Shown piece by piece: positions 1 to 7,775 of a stretch of 64,000 nucleotides of DNA (its first letter is position 1; each line of letters opens with the position of its first letter). Made by a program: the position numbers and the translations under genes. The notes under the pieces were generated by a model. It had not been told where the DNA came from and ran no database searches. It was given only the letters and a program-made list of their open reading frames with translations. Source of the DNA: Burkholderiaceae bacterium (GTDB taxonomy: Bacteria > Pseudomonadota > Gammaproteobacteria > Burkholderiales > Burkholderiaceae_E); NCBI GenBank assembly GCA_023954045.1, contig JAMLIR010000005.1, positions 62,001-126,000 of the forward strand. The letters run 5' to 3'.

Positions 1-159
1 CTCCTCCATGTCGATGTGGCGCTCGAGCCGTTGCAGGAACAGCGTGGCCTCGCGCTCGAGCGCGGCCAGGTCGCCGGCCTGCGCCGCCGCGGTCGCGCGT
101 TCGAGGATGCCGTCGATCAGGACGTGGTCCTGCTGCATCCAGGCGGTGATCGATTCCAT
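1..159 (-). CDS. Hemerythrin-like (HHE) protein, C-terminus outside window
   Basis: Only the first 53 residues are visible; the gene runs off the left edge. The N-terminus (MESITAWMQQDHVLIDGIL) and a later LERHIDMEE segment fit the first helices of HHE/hemerythrin cation-binding domains, in which His and Glu side chains bind a di-iron or other metal centre. The ATG at 159-157 lies 30 bases after the ferredoxin stop on the same strand, so it is probably the next gene of the bzd operon. Hemerythrins bind or sense O2 in other systems; a link to protecting or sensing for the oxygen-sensitive reductase is my inference. The family call is moderately secure because the fragment is short. Confidence 0.6.
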   Translation of the reverse strand, partial: MESITAWMQQDHVLIDGILERATAAAQAGDLAALEREATLFLQRLERHIDMEE

Positions 160-189
160 ACGGGTCTCCCTTTTCGATTGGCGCACCGT

Positions 190-516
190 TCAGGGGTGCT
201 TCAGTTGGCCCAGCTTGTCCTTGACCGTCGCCCAGTGCCCCGCCTCCGGCAGCGCCTCGCGCTTCCTCGAGATGCCCGGCCAGTCGCGCGCGAGTTCGGC
301 ATTCAGGTCGATGAACCTGCGCTGGTCGGCCGGCACGTCGGCGTCGGCGTAGATCGCTTCGACCGGGCACTCGGCCACGCACGCCGCGCAGTCGATGCAG
401 GCGTCGGGGTCGATGACCAGGAAGTTCGGCCCTTCGTGGAACGCGTCGACGGGGCACGCCTGGACGCAGTCGGTGTGCTTGCAGTTGATGCACGCTTCGG
501 TCACGACGTAGGTCAT
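190..516 (-). CDS. bzdM: Ferredoxin of the benzoyl-CoA reductase operon (BzdM-like, FdxA type)
   Basis: This 108-residue protein carries two cysteine clusters, CINCKHTDCVQACP near residues 9-22 and CIDCAACVAECP near 40-51, followed by the C-terminal extension of about 55 residues typical of FdxA-type 7Fe/8Fe ferredoxins. The usual PVDCF of FdxA reads PVDAF here, so one non-ligand cysteine is lost. It would be the low-potential electron donor to benzoyl-CoA reductase in the cytoplasm. It sits 52 bases after bzdQ, the place of bzdM in the Azoarcus bzdNOPQM order, which supports the symbol. Sequence alone would only say ferredoxin. Confidence 0.85.
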   Translation of the reverse strand: MTYVVTEACINCKHTDCVQACPVDAFHEGPNFLVIDPDACIDCAACVAECPVEAIYADADVPADQRRFIDLNAELARDWPGISRKREALPEAGHWATVKDKLGQLKHP

Positions 517-568
517 CGCAGCCTCCGGTGGACGGGTCGCGGGAATCAGGGGGTTTCGCGCAGGCGGC

Positions 569-1540
569 TCACGCCGCGGCCTGAGCCGGCTTGCCGGCGG
601 GGCGCTTGACGACGACCGGGCACTCGCCGGCCTCGTGGCACGGCTCGAAGCGCTTGCGTGTCGCCGCCATCGCCGACCAGCGGCGCACCGTCGCAGCCTG
701 CGCCTGCCCCTGCTGCGCGGCCGTCGGCGGAATCGGCCTGCCCTCGGCGAGCAGCTTCTCGACGCGCCGCAGCCCGAGGTACGCCGCGCCGTAGGCGCCG
801 TTCAGCTGCCCCAGCCCGTTCGGCGCGACGTGGAACGGCTCGCCGAGCGCCGCCTCCAGCGCCGACACCATCGCCTCGTTGCGCGTCATGCCGCCGGTGA
901 GCATGTAGCCCGGCTCGAGGCCGACGCGGCGCATCAGCTGGACCGCGCGGCCGCCCAGCGAGACCATCGCGCCCATCATGATGTCCTCGGCGGCGATGCC
1001 GTTGGACAGGTGATTGATCACCTCCGATTCGGCAAAGACCGCGCAGACGCTGCTGATCGCCTTCGGCGAGGTCGAGCGCATCGCATACGGTCCGATGTCC
1101 TCGGTCGTCAGGCCGAGATAGCGGGCGGTCTTCTCGAGGAACGCGCCGGTGCCCGCGGCGCACTTGTCGTTCAGGCGGAACGCCTTGACGCGCCCCTCGG
1201 CATCGACCTTGATCGCCTTGATGTCCTGCCCGCCGATGTCCAGGATCGTGCGCGTGTCGGGGAACAGGTGCACCGCGGCCTGCGCGTGAGCGGTCAGCTC
1301 GGTGATCTGCGCGTGGCGAAACGGCACCGTGTAGCGCCCGTAGCCGGTCGCGCCGACGTAGACGACCTTCGAACGGTCGAGGCCGCAATTCTTCATCAGG
1401 TCGTCGAAGACCGCTTCCGACGCCTGCGCCAGCTTGAAGCCGGTGCGGCGCACCGCGGTGCCGACCACCCTGCGCTCGCCGTCGAGCGCGATCGCCTTGG
1501 TGTAGGTCGATCCGATGTCCAGTCCAGCAACGTAGAGCAT
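569..1540 (-). CDS. bzdQ: Benzoyl-CoA reductase, ATPase subunit BzdQ
   Basis: A 323-residue member of the BadF/BadG/BcrA/BcrD/HgdC ASKHA ATPase family. It has the phosphate-binding loop LDIGSTYTK near residue 7, a second loop DIGGQDIKAI near 101, and two conserved cysteines, C127 in NDKCAAGTG and C166 in SVCAVFAESE, that in this family hold a 4Fe-4S cluster between two ATPase subunits. ATP hydrolysis drives electrons from ferredoxin to the catalytic N/O half. A tail of about 55 residues after the ASKHA fold includes EPCHEAGECPVV; this tail and its position after bzdP are why I call it Q rather than P. It begins 9 bases after the bzdP stop. Confidence 0.88.
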   Translation of the reverse strand: MLYVAGLDIGSTYTKAIALDGERRVVGTAVRRTGFKLAQASEAVFDDLMKNCGLDRSKVVYVGATGYGRYTVPFRHAQITELTAHAQAAVHLFPDTRTILDIGGQDIKAIKVDAEGRVKAFRLNDKCAAGTGAFLEKTARYLGLTTEDIGPYAMRSTSPKAISSVCAVFAESEVINHLSNGIAAEDIMMGAMVSLGGRAVQLMRRVGLEPGYMLTGGMTRNEAMVSALEAALGEPFHVAPNGLGQLNGAYGAAYLGLRRVEKLLAEGRPIPPTAAQQGQAQAATVRRWSAMAATRKRFEPCHEAGECPVVVKRPAGKPAQAAA

Positions 1541-1549
1541 TCGATCCTC

Positions 1550-2362
1550 CTAGGCCAGCGCTTCGGCCGGCAGGCTCGCGGTTCCGAAGGCGTGCTCGCG
1601 GGCGACCAGCGCCGCACCGAGTGCGCCGCAGAAGTGCGCATCGGGACTGACGTTGATCTTCATGCCCACCGCCTCCTCGATCAGCTTCACCATCGCGACG
1701 TTGCGGCTGACCCCTCCGGTGAACGTCACCTCGGAGTGGATGCCGACGCGTCGCGCCAGCGACACGCAGCGGCTGGTGATCGCCTGGTGCACGCCCATCA
1801 GCACGTCCTCGGGCAGGATCCCCTTGGCGAGGTGGCTGATGATTTCCGACTCCGCGAACACCGTGCAGGTCGTGGTGATGCGCACCGGGTTGCGCGATTC
1901 GAGCGCCAGCGGGCCGAGATCGCCCAGCGACATCTCCAGCGCGTAGGACGCCGCGCCCAGGAAGCGCCCGGTGCCCGCCGCGCACTTGTCGTTCATCGTG
2001 AAGTCGGCCACCTGGCCGTCCGGCTTGACCGCGATCGCCTTGGTGTCCTGGCCGCCGATGTCGATCACCGTCCGGGTGCCCGGGAACAGCGCCACCGCGC
2101 CGCGCGCGTGGCAGCTGATCTCGGTCACCTGCTCGTGGCCGAACGACACGTTGTAGCGGCCGTATCCGGTGCTGGCGATCCGCACGACCTGCGCCTCGTC
2201 GATCCCGGCATCGGCCAGCGCCGCGCGGAACGCGTCCTGCGCGATCGTGACCATGCTGGTCTCCATGTCGAGCAGCGCGCGCCCGACGACCTTGCCGTTC
2301 TCGTCGAGGATCACTGCCTTGGTTTGCGTCGACCCGACGTCGACGCCGCCGATGTAGTTCAT
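1550..2362 (-). CDS. bzdP: Benzoyl-CoA reductase, ATPase subunit BzdP
   Basis: A 270-residue ASKHA ATPase paralogous to BzdQ, with VDVGSTQTK near residue 7, [10 protein letters not shown] near 101, C127 in NDKCAAGTG and C166 in TCTVFAESE. It lacks BzdQ's C-terminal tail. The start chosen is the ATG at 2362-2360 ([10 protein letters not shown]), which overlaps the bzdO stop as ATGA, a sign of translational coupling. Longer in-frame readings upstream are only the bzdO shadow. Together with BzdQ it forms the ATP-hydrolysing electron activator of class I benzoyl-CoA reductase. Confidence 0.88.
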   Translation of the reverse strand: MNYIGGVDVGSTQTKAVILDENGKVVGRALLDMETSMVTIAQDAFRAALADAGIDEAQVVRIASTGYGRYNVSFGHEQVTEISCHARGAVALFPGTRTVIDIGGQDTKAIAVKPDGQVADFTMNDKCAAGTGRFLGAASYALEMSLGDLGPLALESRNPVRITTTCTVFAESEIISHLAKGILPEDVLMGVHQAITSRCVSLARRVGIHSEVTFTGGVSRNVAMVKLIEEAVGMKINVSPDAHFCGALGAALVAREHAFGTASLPAEALA

Positions 2363-3708
2363 GCCTGGGCCTCCTTCGTGGTGGCGGCGGGCCGTCCCGC
2401 CGCGGGGGCGGCGCCGCCGCGCTGTTGCAGCGACTCGAAGAACGCGTCGACCCGGTTCTTGATCTGCGCGTCGGACCAGTAGCGCGGATCGATCAGGTCG
2501 GACTCGATGTACAGGCTCGGCACGTTCATCCGCTTGTTCAGGTAGTTGCGCGTATCGGCCATGCCCGAGGACACGAAGCGGCAGCTCTTGATCCCGTGGA
2601 ACACGATGCCGTCGACGTCGTAGTCGCGGATCTGCTGGGCCAGCCGCTCGTGCGCGAAGAACTGGTTCGACAGCCCGCGCTGCGCGGCGAGCGCGGTGAT
2701 CTCGGCCAGGCTCTCCAGTGGCCGCGACGTGTCGTAGACCATCTCGCCGGCATCCATGCCGCCGGCCGCGAACGTCAGGTAGTCGGAGTACGCGAACACG
2801 CCGCCCCAGCTCTCGAACAGCTCGACCAGCCGGCGCATCGACACGTAGCAGGGGGTGCCCGAGAACAGCAGGCGGAAGCGCTCGCCGGCGACCCGGCCCT
2901 CGCCGCGCGCCACCTTCGCGCGCAACTGCTCCTCGAGTCGGCGCATGAAGTCGACGCCCTGCTCGGTGCCGCGGTACACGTTCATGATGCCGATGTAGGT
3001 CAGCCCGTCGAGCATCGCGTTGTACGGCGCAGGGCAGGTGCGGTTCAGCGCCATCACGTTGTTCCAGTGGAACACCATGCGGTTGACGCGATCGAGCACC
3101 TCGGCCAGGCGATCGAAGTCGAAGCGCCTGCCGGTGATCTTCTCGCAGCGGGTGATCAGGTGGCGGAATTGCGCCTCGACCCAGTGCGCGTCGGCCATGT
3201 GCTGCGCGTCGCCGCGGCGCACCTGCCAGTTCGCGCCGCGCTGCCCCGGCAGGTCGAGCACGAACGTGGGCGTCTTGAGCATGCGCTCCCAGATCTCGCC
3301 CCACTTGATGAACGTGCTGCACATGTTCGACGCGATCGCGATGTCGGCCTTCGGGATCGTGCCGGCCGGGTGCTGCTGCTCGCGCAGGATCAGTCCGACG
3401 TCGGCCTTCACGTACGAGCAGACGTCGGGCGAGTAGCCGTAGTCTTCCGACTCGCGCAGGTACTCCTCCGAAACCTTGCGCACGCCGGTCTGCAGCGAGT
3501 TGATTTCGGGGAACACCAGCTGGAAGTCGAAGGCGCGCAGGATCTCGACGGCGTTGCCCATCACGAAGACGTTCGCGACGTTCTGGCCGCGCTCGCGCGC
3601 CTGCGCCAGGCCCGCGTACCAGTCCTTCATCAGCTGCTGGCCTTCCAGGTGGGCGTTGAATTCGGCCGGCGCGGCGGCGGCGGGTTTCTCGAGGGTTGCG
3701 GTGGTCAT
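2359..3708 (-). CDS. bzdO: Benzoyl-CoA reductase, catalytic subunit BzdO
   Basis: A 449-residue member of the HgdB/BcrB-type dehydratase-reductase family, the length reported for BzdO of Azoarcus. Candidate cluster ligands are C97 (SPDVCSYVK), C130 ([10 protein letters not shown]) and the cysteine of [12 protein letters not shown]. The two catalytic subunits each hold a 4Fe-4S cluster and bind benzoyl-CoA for two-electron ring reduction to the cyclic dienoyl-CoA. The gene follows bzdN after 13 bases and is coupled to bzdP by an ATGA overlap. The N-terminal 18 residues are Ala-rich and probably unstructured. Confidence 0.88.
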   Translation of the reverse strand: MTTATLEKPAAAAPAEFNAHLEGQQLMKDWYAGLAQARERGQNVANVFVMGNAVEILRAFDFQLVFPEINSLQTGVRKVSEEYLRESEDYGYSPDVCSYVKADVGLILREQQHPAGTIPKADIAIASNMCSTFIKWGEIWERMLKTPTFVLDLPGQRGANWQVRRGDAQHMADAHWVEAQFRHLITRCEKITGRRFDFDRLAEVLDRVNRMVFHWNNVMALNRTCPAPYNAMLDGLTYIGIMNVYRGTEQGVDFMRRLEEQLRAKVARGEGRVAGERFRLLFSGTPCYVSMRRLVELFESWGGVFAYSDYLTFAAGGMDAGEMVYDTSRPLESLAEITALAAQRGLSNQFFAHERLAQQIRDYDVDGIVFHGIKSCRFVSSGMADTRNYLNKRMNVPSLYIESDLIDPRYWSDAQIKNRVDAFFESLQQRGGAAPAAGRPAATTKEAQA

Positions 3709-3721
3709 GGGGATCTCCCGG

Positions 3722-4900
3722 TCAGGCGGTGGCGAAGAGCAGCGACTCGGCGAAGGTCTCGAGCTGCATCGCCATCTGCTCGAACGAAGTCATCTTTTCC
3801 TCGAACTCGAGCACCAGGTACTGCACGCCGACCTGGTCCAGGTGCTTCGACCACGCGACCTGCTCGTCCAGTCCGGGCTCGCAGAACTTCGCCGCGGTGA
3901 CGATCGCCGCGTCGGCGCGGCTCGAGTGCAGCATCTCCATCAGGTACCCTTCCTTCGTCTTGCGCTCGTCGTGCTGGACGGGGCTGGCCGCCGAGCGCTC
4001 GACGAAGCTCTCGGCCAGCGCGCGGACGGGGTCGCCGGTCTCGGGCACGTCGGCGGTGATCCAGCGCAGGCCCACCAGCAGGTCGTCGTCGACGACGTAG
4101 CAGTTGTCGTCGATCGCCTCGAGCATCTCGAGCGGCGGCTGCTCGCAGAAGCCGCCGACGAAGACGACGCGCGGCTTGTCCTGCGCCTGGCGCTTGCGCC
4201 CCCGGATCGCTGGAATCGCGCGCTCGAGCAGCGCGTTGTGCTCCTCGGCGGGGATGCGCGTGCGCGCCCTCGTCAGCAGGTACGACTCGGTGCAGCTCAG
4301 CTTCCAGGGCTCGTCGCGGCGGATCGCGTGGAGCTCGCGCAGCAGGGCCCGGTTGCGGTTGTAGATCCGGATGCTGGCGCGCAGGCTCTCGTCGTCGGAC
4401 GCGCGGCCGGCCTTCTTCTCCAGCTCGCCGCGAAGCCGCTGGTATTCGGCGGCGATGAAGCGCACCGCGCCCGGCGTGTTGACGTTCTGCGGCAGGTAGA
4501 GGATCTGCGCCAGCTGCTCGGGGAAATTGCGCGCCCAGATGCCGCCCAGGTGCTTGGCCGCGTCGCAGATCGGGTGCGTGACGAACCCCGCGAGGTTCTT
4601 CAGCGCGCCGTTCAGGCCGAGTTCGGTGGTCGAGCGGCAGATCGAGCAGACGAACGAGCCCATGTGGGCGTCGGCGTGCTTGAGCTCGAGCTTGTTGCCG
4701 CCGCCGAGGATGCCCACCGGCAGCAGGCCGGCCGAGTGCGCGAGTTCCTCCGGAAAGTACACCGGGAAGTGACCCAGCGTGCCGGTGTAGCCTGCCGGCA
4801 GCGATGCGTCGTCGGGTACGGGCGCCTGGCGCAGCGCGTTGCAGTGATCGAGGATCTCGTCGAGCTCGCTCTCGAGGTCCTTCGGGTGTTCGGTCGACAT
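3722..4900 (-). CDS. bzdN: Benzoyl-CoA reductase, catalytic subunit BzdN
   Basis: A 392-residue HgdB/BcrC-type protein. Conserved cysteines appear as C85 and C88 (FVCSICRST), C112 (THPICDAAK) and C340 (KFCEPGLDEQ); the last three regions are where this family places its 4Fe-4S ligands. It is the first gene of the operon. The ATG at 4900-4898 has a GAGGAG ribosome-binding site about 8 bases upstream. The order N-O-P-Q-M matches the bzd cluster of Azoarcus/Aromatoleum, not the badDEFG/bcrCBAD order of Thauera and Rhodopseudomonas. Expression is expected to be anaerobic (see the FNR box at 4976). Confidence 0.88.
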   Translation of the reverse strand: MSTEHPKDLESELDEILDHCNALRQAPVPDDASLPAGYTGTLGHFPVYFPEELAHSAGLLPVGILGGGNKLELKHADAHMGSFVCSICRSTTELGLNGALKNLAGFVTHPICDAAKHLGGIWARNFPEQLAQILYLPQNVNTPGAVRFIAAEYQRLRGELEKKAGRASDDESLRASIRIYNRNRALLRELHAIRRDEPWKLSCTESYLLTRARTRIPAEEHNALLERAIPAIRGRKRQAQDKPRVVFVGGFCEQPPLEMLEAIDDNCYVVDDDLLVGLRWITADVPETGDPVRALAESFVERSAASPVQHDERKTKEGYLMEMLHSSRADAAIVTAAKFCEPGLDEQVAWSKHLDQVGVQYLVLEFEEKMTSFEQMAMQLETFAESLLFATA

Positions 4901-4920
4901 GGTCGGCTCCTCGCAGGTCT

Positions 4921-4952
4921 AAATACGCATTTCGGTACCGGAATACATAATT
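4921..4952. promoter_or_regulatory. 32-base near-palindrome in the bzdN leader, candidate operator
   Basis: The core ATTTCGGTACCGGAAT (4929-4944) is a 16-base palindrome with one mismatched pair. The flanks, AAaTAcGc on the left and aCaTAaTT on the right, continue the symmetry around 4936.5 with few mismatches. It lies between the FNR-type box and the bzdN ATG and covers the expected start-of-transcription region, so a bound protein would block the promoter. No TGCA repeats of the kind reported for the BzdR operator are seen, so a different repressor may act here. Confidence 0.5.
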
Positions 4953-4989
4953 GAGCCGCAGGCCGACCCCGATCCTTGATCCAGATCAA
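4943..4989 (-). promoter_or_regulatory. bzdN promoter with perfect FNR/Anr-type box (TTGAT-N4-ATCAA)
   Basis: TTGATCCAGATCAA at 4976-4989 is an exact match to the FNR-family consensus. Reading leftward toward bzdN, an AT-rich stretch at 4943-4953 offers a -10-like element (TTATGT/TATGTA) about 40-46 bases from the box centre to the inferred start. That spacing is typical of class II FNR-activated promoters. In Azoarcus the bzd promoter is known to be activated by the FNR homologue AcpR; transferring that to this genome is inference. The surrounding DNA is clearly more AT-rich than the neighbouring genes. Confidence 0.75.
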
Positions 4990-5131
4990 AGATTACTTTT
5001 GTGTCGATCTTTTATTTCGCGCTGCGCTGCGCAATGAAAACGGGCCTCGGGCGCCATCGTTCTGCCCCGCGAACGGCCTCCAGCCTGCCTGGCGGGGCCG
5101 TCGCTGCGCCGCACCAACGCGCGGCGCGCGC

Positions 5132-5683
5132 TCAGCCAGTCGAGTGCCGGCCGACGCTCACGCGCTTGGCCTGCGGCCCCTCCTCGGCGCCGTAGTCCTC
5201 GATGAACTGCACCTTCATGCCGGGCTCGAGCGCGTCGAACGAGGGATCGACGACGTTGTCGGCCGAGAAGTACAACTCGCCGCCGTCGGCCTTCTCGATG
5301 AACCCGAAGCGCTCGTCGGCCACCAGCCGGACGACCGTGCCGCGCTGCGGCGTGTCGTGGAGCTTCACGTCGCCGCGCTGCTGCCGCACCTCGTCCTCGA
5401 GCCAGCGCTTCGCGACGTCGAAGGCCTCGCGGATCGCGATGTCGAAGTCCACGTGGTGCTCGCGCGTCGTCGCGAACTCGTGGCCCGGCACGTGAATGTC
5501 GAGCCGGACGTTGAAGCGCTGGCCCTGCTGGTGGTGCAGCGCCTCCTTCTCGATCACGACGCGGCAGCTGATGAGCGCCGGGTAGAACTCCTCGAGCTTG
5601 CCGACCTTGTCGCGCACCAGCGTCTCGACCGCGTCGGAATGCGGCATGTGGCGGAACGTGATCTGCAGCGGAACCGTGGGCAT
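5132..5683 (-). CDS. Ribosome hibernation-promoting factor fused to a cold-shock domain
   Basis: A 183-residue two-domain protein. Residues 1 to about 105 (MPTVPLQITFRHMPHSDAVE onward) match the HPF/RaiA beta-alpha fold that binds the 30S decoding centre. Residues from about 115 (RGTVVRLVADERFGFIEKA) form a cold-shock/S1-like domain with an RNP-1-like RFGFIE motif. Ordinary short HPF lacks this second domain. The start at 5683 is preferred over the upstream in-frame TTG because it has a GGAG site just upstream. It follows the zinc-ribbon gene by 22 bases and is probably cotranscribed with it. The role is inferred to be a stress or stationary-phase ribosome factor. Confidence 0.8.
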   Translation of the reverse strand: MPTVPLQITFRHMPHSDAVETLVRDKVGKLEEFYPALISCRVVIEKEALHHQQGQRFNVRLDIHVPGHEFATTREHHVDFDIAIREAFDVAKRWLEDEVRQQRGDVKLHDTPQRGTVVRLVADERFGFIEKADGGELYFSADNVVDPSFDALEPGMKVQFIEDYGAEEGPQAKRVSVGRHSTG

Positions 5684-5705
5684 GGAATTCTCCGGAAGCG
5701 GGGTT

Positions 5706-6206
5706 TCAGTGCTCGCGCGTCCAGCGCGCACGGAACAGCTCCTGCTGCTTGTTGTAGTGCAGGTCGAGCGTGCCCTTCCAGGCGTCGTGCAGGCCGTCGG
5801 CGATGCGGCGCGCCACGTGCGCGGAAGTGGTCGTCACGACCGTGCCCTCGGGCTGGTCCTCGATGGCGATGATCCGCTCCATCGGGTGCTCGGCCTTTTC
5901 GCGCGCCTCGCAGTTCTTCACGAAGTTGAGCACCTCTTCGCGGTGGCTCGCGAAAAAGCCACCGCCCAACGTGACGTAGCCCACCGGGTAATTGTCGTGC
6001 GTACGACGGCAGGCAGGGCAGCGCGTGCGGTGCGCGCCCTGCGGCGCCCCGCTCCAGGTCCAGCGCCCGCCCTGGTAGACCGCGCCGCAATCGGGGCAGA
6101 CCGTGGGCTCGGGCAGCTTCTCGCGGGCCTTGTAGGCGTCGTGGACCTGCTCGACGCGCAACTCGTCGCGGCGCTCGGAACGCTCGTTGCGGTGCGGATT
6201 CTTCAT
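5706..6206 (-). CDS. Zinc-ribbon protein of the BCAM0308 type
   Basis: A 166-residue soluble protein. A zinc ribbon is formed by CPDCGAVY near residue 37 and CPACRRTH near 67; the remainder is an alpha/beta region with EGTVVTTTSAHVARRIADGL. The layout resembles the BCAM0308 family (NMD3-like zinc ribbon), found in betaproteobacteria beside stress and low-oxygen genes; the molecular role is not known. The start at 6206 (MKNPHRNERS) has an AGGAG site; the ORF extends four codons further to a TTG that lacks one. It is probably cotranscribed with the downstream hibernation factor, hinting at a translation or ribosome link. Confidence 0.65.
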   Translation of the reverse strand: MKNPHRNERSERRDELRVEQVHDAYKAREKLPEPTVCPDCGAVYQGGRWTWSGAPQGAHRTRCPACRRTHDNYPVGYVTLGGGFFASHREEVLNFVKNCEAREKAEHPMERIIAIEDQPEGTVVTTTSAHVARRIADGLHDAWKGTLDLHYNKQQELFRARWTREH

Positions 6207-6259
6207 CGGGGACAACTCCTGGAAACGCGGCGACTGACCGCGGCCGGCAGGCCGCGGGA

Positions 6260-6298
6260 GGGCAAGAATAGCCGCCGCTGAAGCGGCGTGCCTTGCCC
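6260..6298 (-). terminator. Hairpin after the DAP-dehydrogenase-like gene
   Basis: Outer arms GGGCAAG (6260-6266) and CTTGCCC (6292-6298) enclose an inner stem of CCGCCGCT with AGCGGCG. The structure lies 31 bases past the stop of the gene at 6329-7180 and before the zinc-ribbon gene. No run of T follows on the minus strand, so it is a hairpin that may terminate or protect the transcript rather than a classic intrinsic terminator. Confidence 0.45.
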
Positions 6299-6328
6299 GC
6301 GATCAACCGCCCCCGCCGCCCCGGGGTC

Positions 6329-7180
6329 TCAGGGCCACAGCGAGTAGCGGTGCGCCCCCGGCCGCAGCGATGCGAGGCGGCGCGCCGCGTCCAGCATCAC
6401 CCGCGCGGCGAAGGTCGCGGCGTCGAAGCGGGCCTCGAACAGCAGGTTCTGGTGGGCGCCGCCGCGCGCCGTGCCCAGCCGCTCGAGGACGACGCCGCGC
6501 GCCGCCTGCTCGAGCGAAGCGACGCTGTCCACCGGGAACACCTGTGTCTCCTCGCCGGCGAACAGCGGGTCGCGCGAGAACGCCTCGCGCACCGGCTCGA
6601 ACGCGGCGCCACCGGCGAGCTCGACATAGACGTAGCGCCTGAGCGTGCCCGCGGCGTCGCGCACCTCGGTCGCCAGCGCGTCCGCGACGCCCGGGACCGA
6701 TCGGGCCGCTTCGGTGTGGTGCAGGCTGGCGCCCGGCCGATCGCGCGTCTCGGTCCGGCCGTCGGGAATCAGCAGTTCGAACGCCCGGCGCATCAGAGGG
6801 AACAAGCCGGGATCCCAGCCGGCACCGACGACCGCGGCGACCCGGTGGCGCAGCGCCGCCTCCCCGATCGCCTCGTAGTGCGCGGCAAGCGCGTGGCCTT
6901 CGAGCGCCGCGCATTCGACCAGCGGCGTCCGCTGCTGGAGCAGTTCGACAGCCACGCCGGTCGCCGCCCCGGCCGTGACGCACGACAAGGTCGCGTCGGA
7001 CGCCGGCAACTCACGCGGGTGCGCGGCGACCGGCACGCGCGCGAACGGGGCCGCCAGCGCGGCGGCGGCGTCGCGCACCACCACGCCCACCAGTTCGAGG
7101 TCGTGCGCGTGAAGGGCCGCCTCGGCGCACGCGCGCCCGAGGCGGCCGAAGCCGACGATCGCGAGCCGAAGCCGCTTCAC
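6329..7180 (-). CDS. Diaminopimelate dehydrogenase-family oxidoreductase
   Basis: 283 residues. It begins with a Rossmann NAD(P) site (IVGFGRLGRA, residues 8-17) and contains GAGWDPGLFPLMR, closely resembling the substrate-loop region of meso-diaminopimelate dehydrogenase (GWDPGMF). Ddh reductively aminates tetrahydrodipicolinate to meso-DAP in one step of lysine and cell-wall synthesis. Similarity is clear in the nucleotide half and the GWDPG region, less so at the C-terminus, so a different D-amino-acid or amino-acid dehydrogenase specificity is possible. The GYD-domain gene lies 42 bases upstream on the same strand. Confidence 0.65.
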   Translation of the reverse strand: MKRLRLAIVGFGRLGRACAEAALHAHDLELVGVVVRDAAAALAAPFARVPVAAHPRELPASDATLSCVTAGAATGVAVELLQQRTPLVECAALEGHALAAHYEAIGEAALRHRVAAVVGAGWDPGLFPLMRRAFELLIPDGRTETRDRPGASLHHTEAARSVPGVADALATEVRDAAGTLRRYVYVELAGGAAFEPVREAFSRDPLFAGEETQVFPVDSVASLEQAARGVVLERLGTARGGAHQNLLFEARFDAATFAARVMLDAARRLASLRPGAHRYSLWP

Positions 7181-7194
7181 GCGATCGCGGCCCT

Positions 7195-7252
7195 CATCCG
7201 CGCTTGCCGAGGATGTCGTCCATCATCCGAGCTTGCCGAGGATGGCGGTCAT
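7195..7252. repeat. 29-base tandem duplication at the 3' end of the GYD gene
   Basis: Units 7195-7223 and 7224-7252 match at 25 of 29 positions. The right unit encodes the last codons of the GYD protein (MTAILGKLG, stop). The left unit would read MDDILGKRG, stop, on the same strand, starting from an ATG that overlaps the real stop. It looks like a duplicated gene end rather than a regulatory element. Confidence 0.7.
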
Positions 7253-7516
7253 CTCTTCGCGCGAGAACGCGCGCAAGGTCTGGGTGCGAATGTTGCCCGC
7301 CGAGCCGATCGCCATCGCGAACGCGGTGGCCGAGCTCTCGTCCTGCGCGTCGATGATCGTCACCAGGTCGTAGTTGCCCAGCGTCCAGTAGATCTGCGAC
7401 ATCTCGCAGCCGAACTTCCGCGCGGCCTCGCGGACCGCGTCGGCGCGCTTCACGGTGTCCTTGACGTTCCGGATGCCCTGCTCGGTGAAGCTTGCCAGCG
7501 CAATGTACTTCGCCAT
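7223..7516 (-). CDS. GYD-domain protein
   Basis: A 97-residue protein of the GYD family (a ferredoxin-like-fold domain of unknown role). The signature segment YWTLGNYDLVTIIDAQDE is near residues 43-60, with FAMAIGSAGNIRTQTLRAFS after it. No signal or membrane segment is present. The start at 7516 (MAKYIALASF) has GAGGAG upstream; a much longer in-frame reading is an artefact of the opposite-strand transporter gene. Transcription continues toward the DAP-dehydrogenase-like gene. Its last nine codons are imperfectly duplicated just downstream. Confidence 0.75.
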   Translation of the reverse strand: MAKYIALASFTEQGIRNVKDTVKRADAVREAARKFGCEMSQIYWTLGNYDLVTIIDAQDESSATAFAMAIGSAGNIRTQTLRAFSREEMTAILGKLG

Positions 7517-7775
7517 GATGGATCTCCTCGCGAAGTGGAGCCTGGGGGAGTTCGCGGATGCCGGCGCCGGCCCCGAAGCGCTGGCCGAACGGATCTCCGG
7601 TGCCTGGTCGGGAAACCGCCCACTCTCCGCCCGAACCGCGCCAGCGTCAATCGCGCCGGCACCGATCGCGCCGCCGCCGCGATGCGGCGCGGCTCGCACG
7701 TTCGCGTAAGCTTCGCGGAATGCGCCGCCGAGCCCCCGCCGCACCGCGACTCCCCGGCCGAAGGACCGCCTGCTG

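Noticed and set aside
635-2482. A 615-codon open frame on the plus strand
   Set aside because: It lies opposite bzdP and bzdQ, whose protein motifs are unmistakable. Long antisense frames are expected in DNA this rich in G and C. The translation is Arg/Asp/His-rich with no domain.
5064-5098. Inverted repeat GCCCCGC / GCGGGGC downstream of the hibernation-factor gene
   Set aside because: Seven-base arms with a 21-base loop and no T-run. Such pairs arise often in this base composition.
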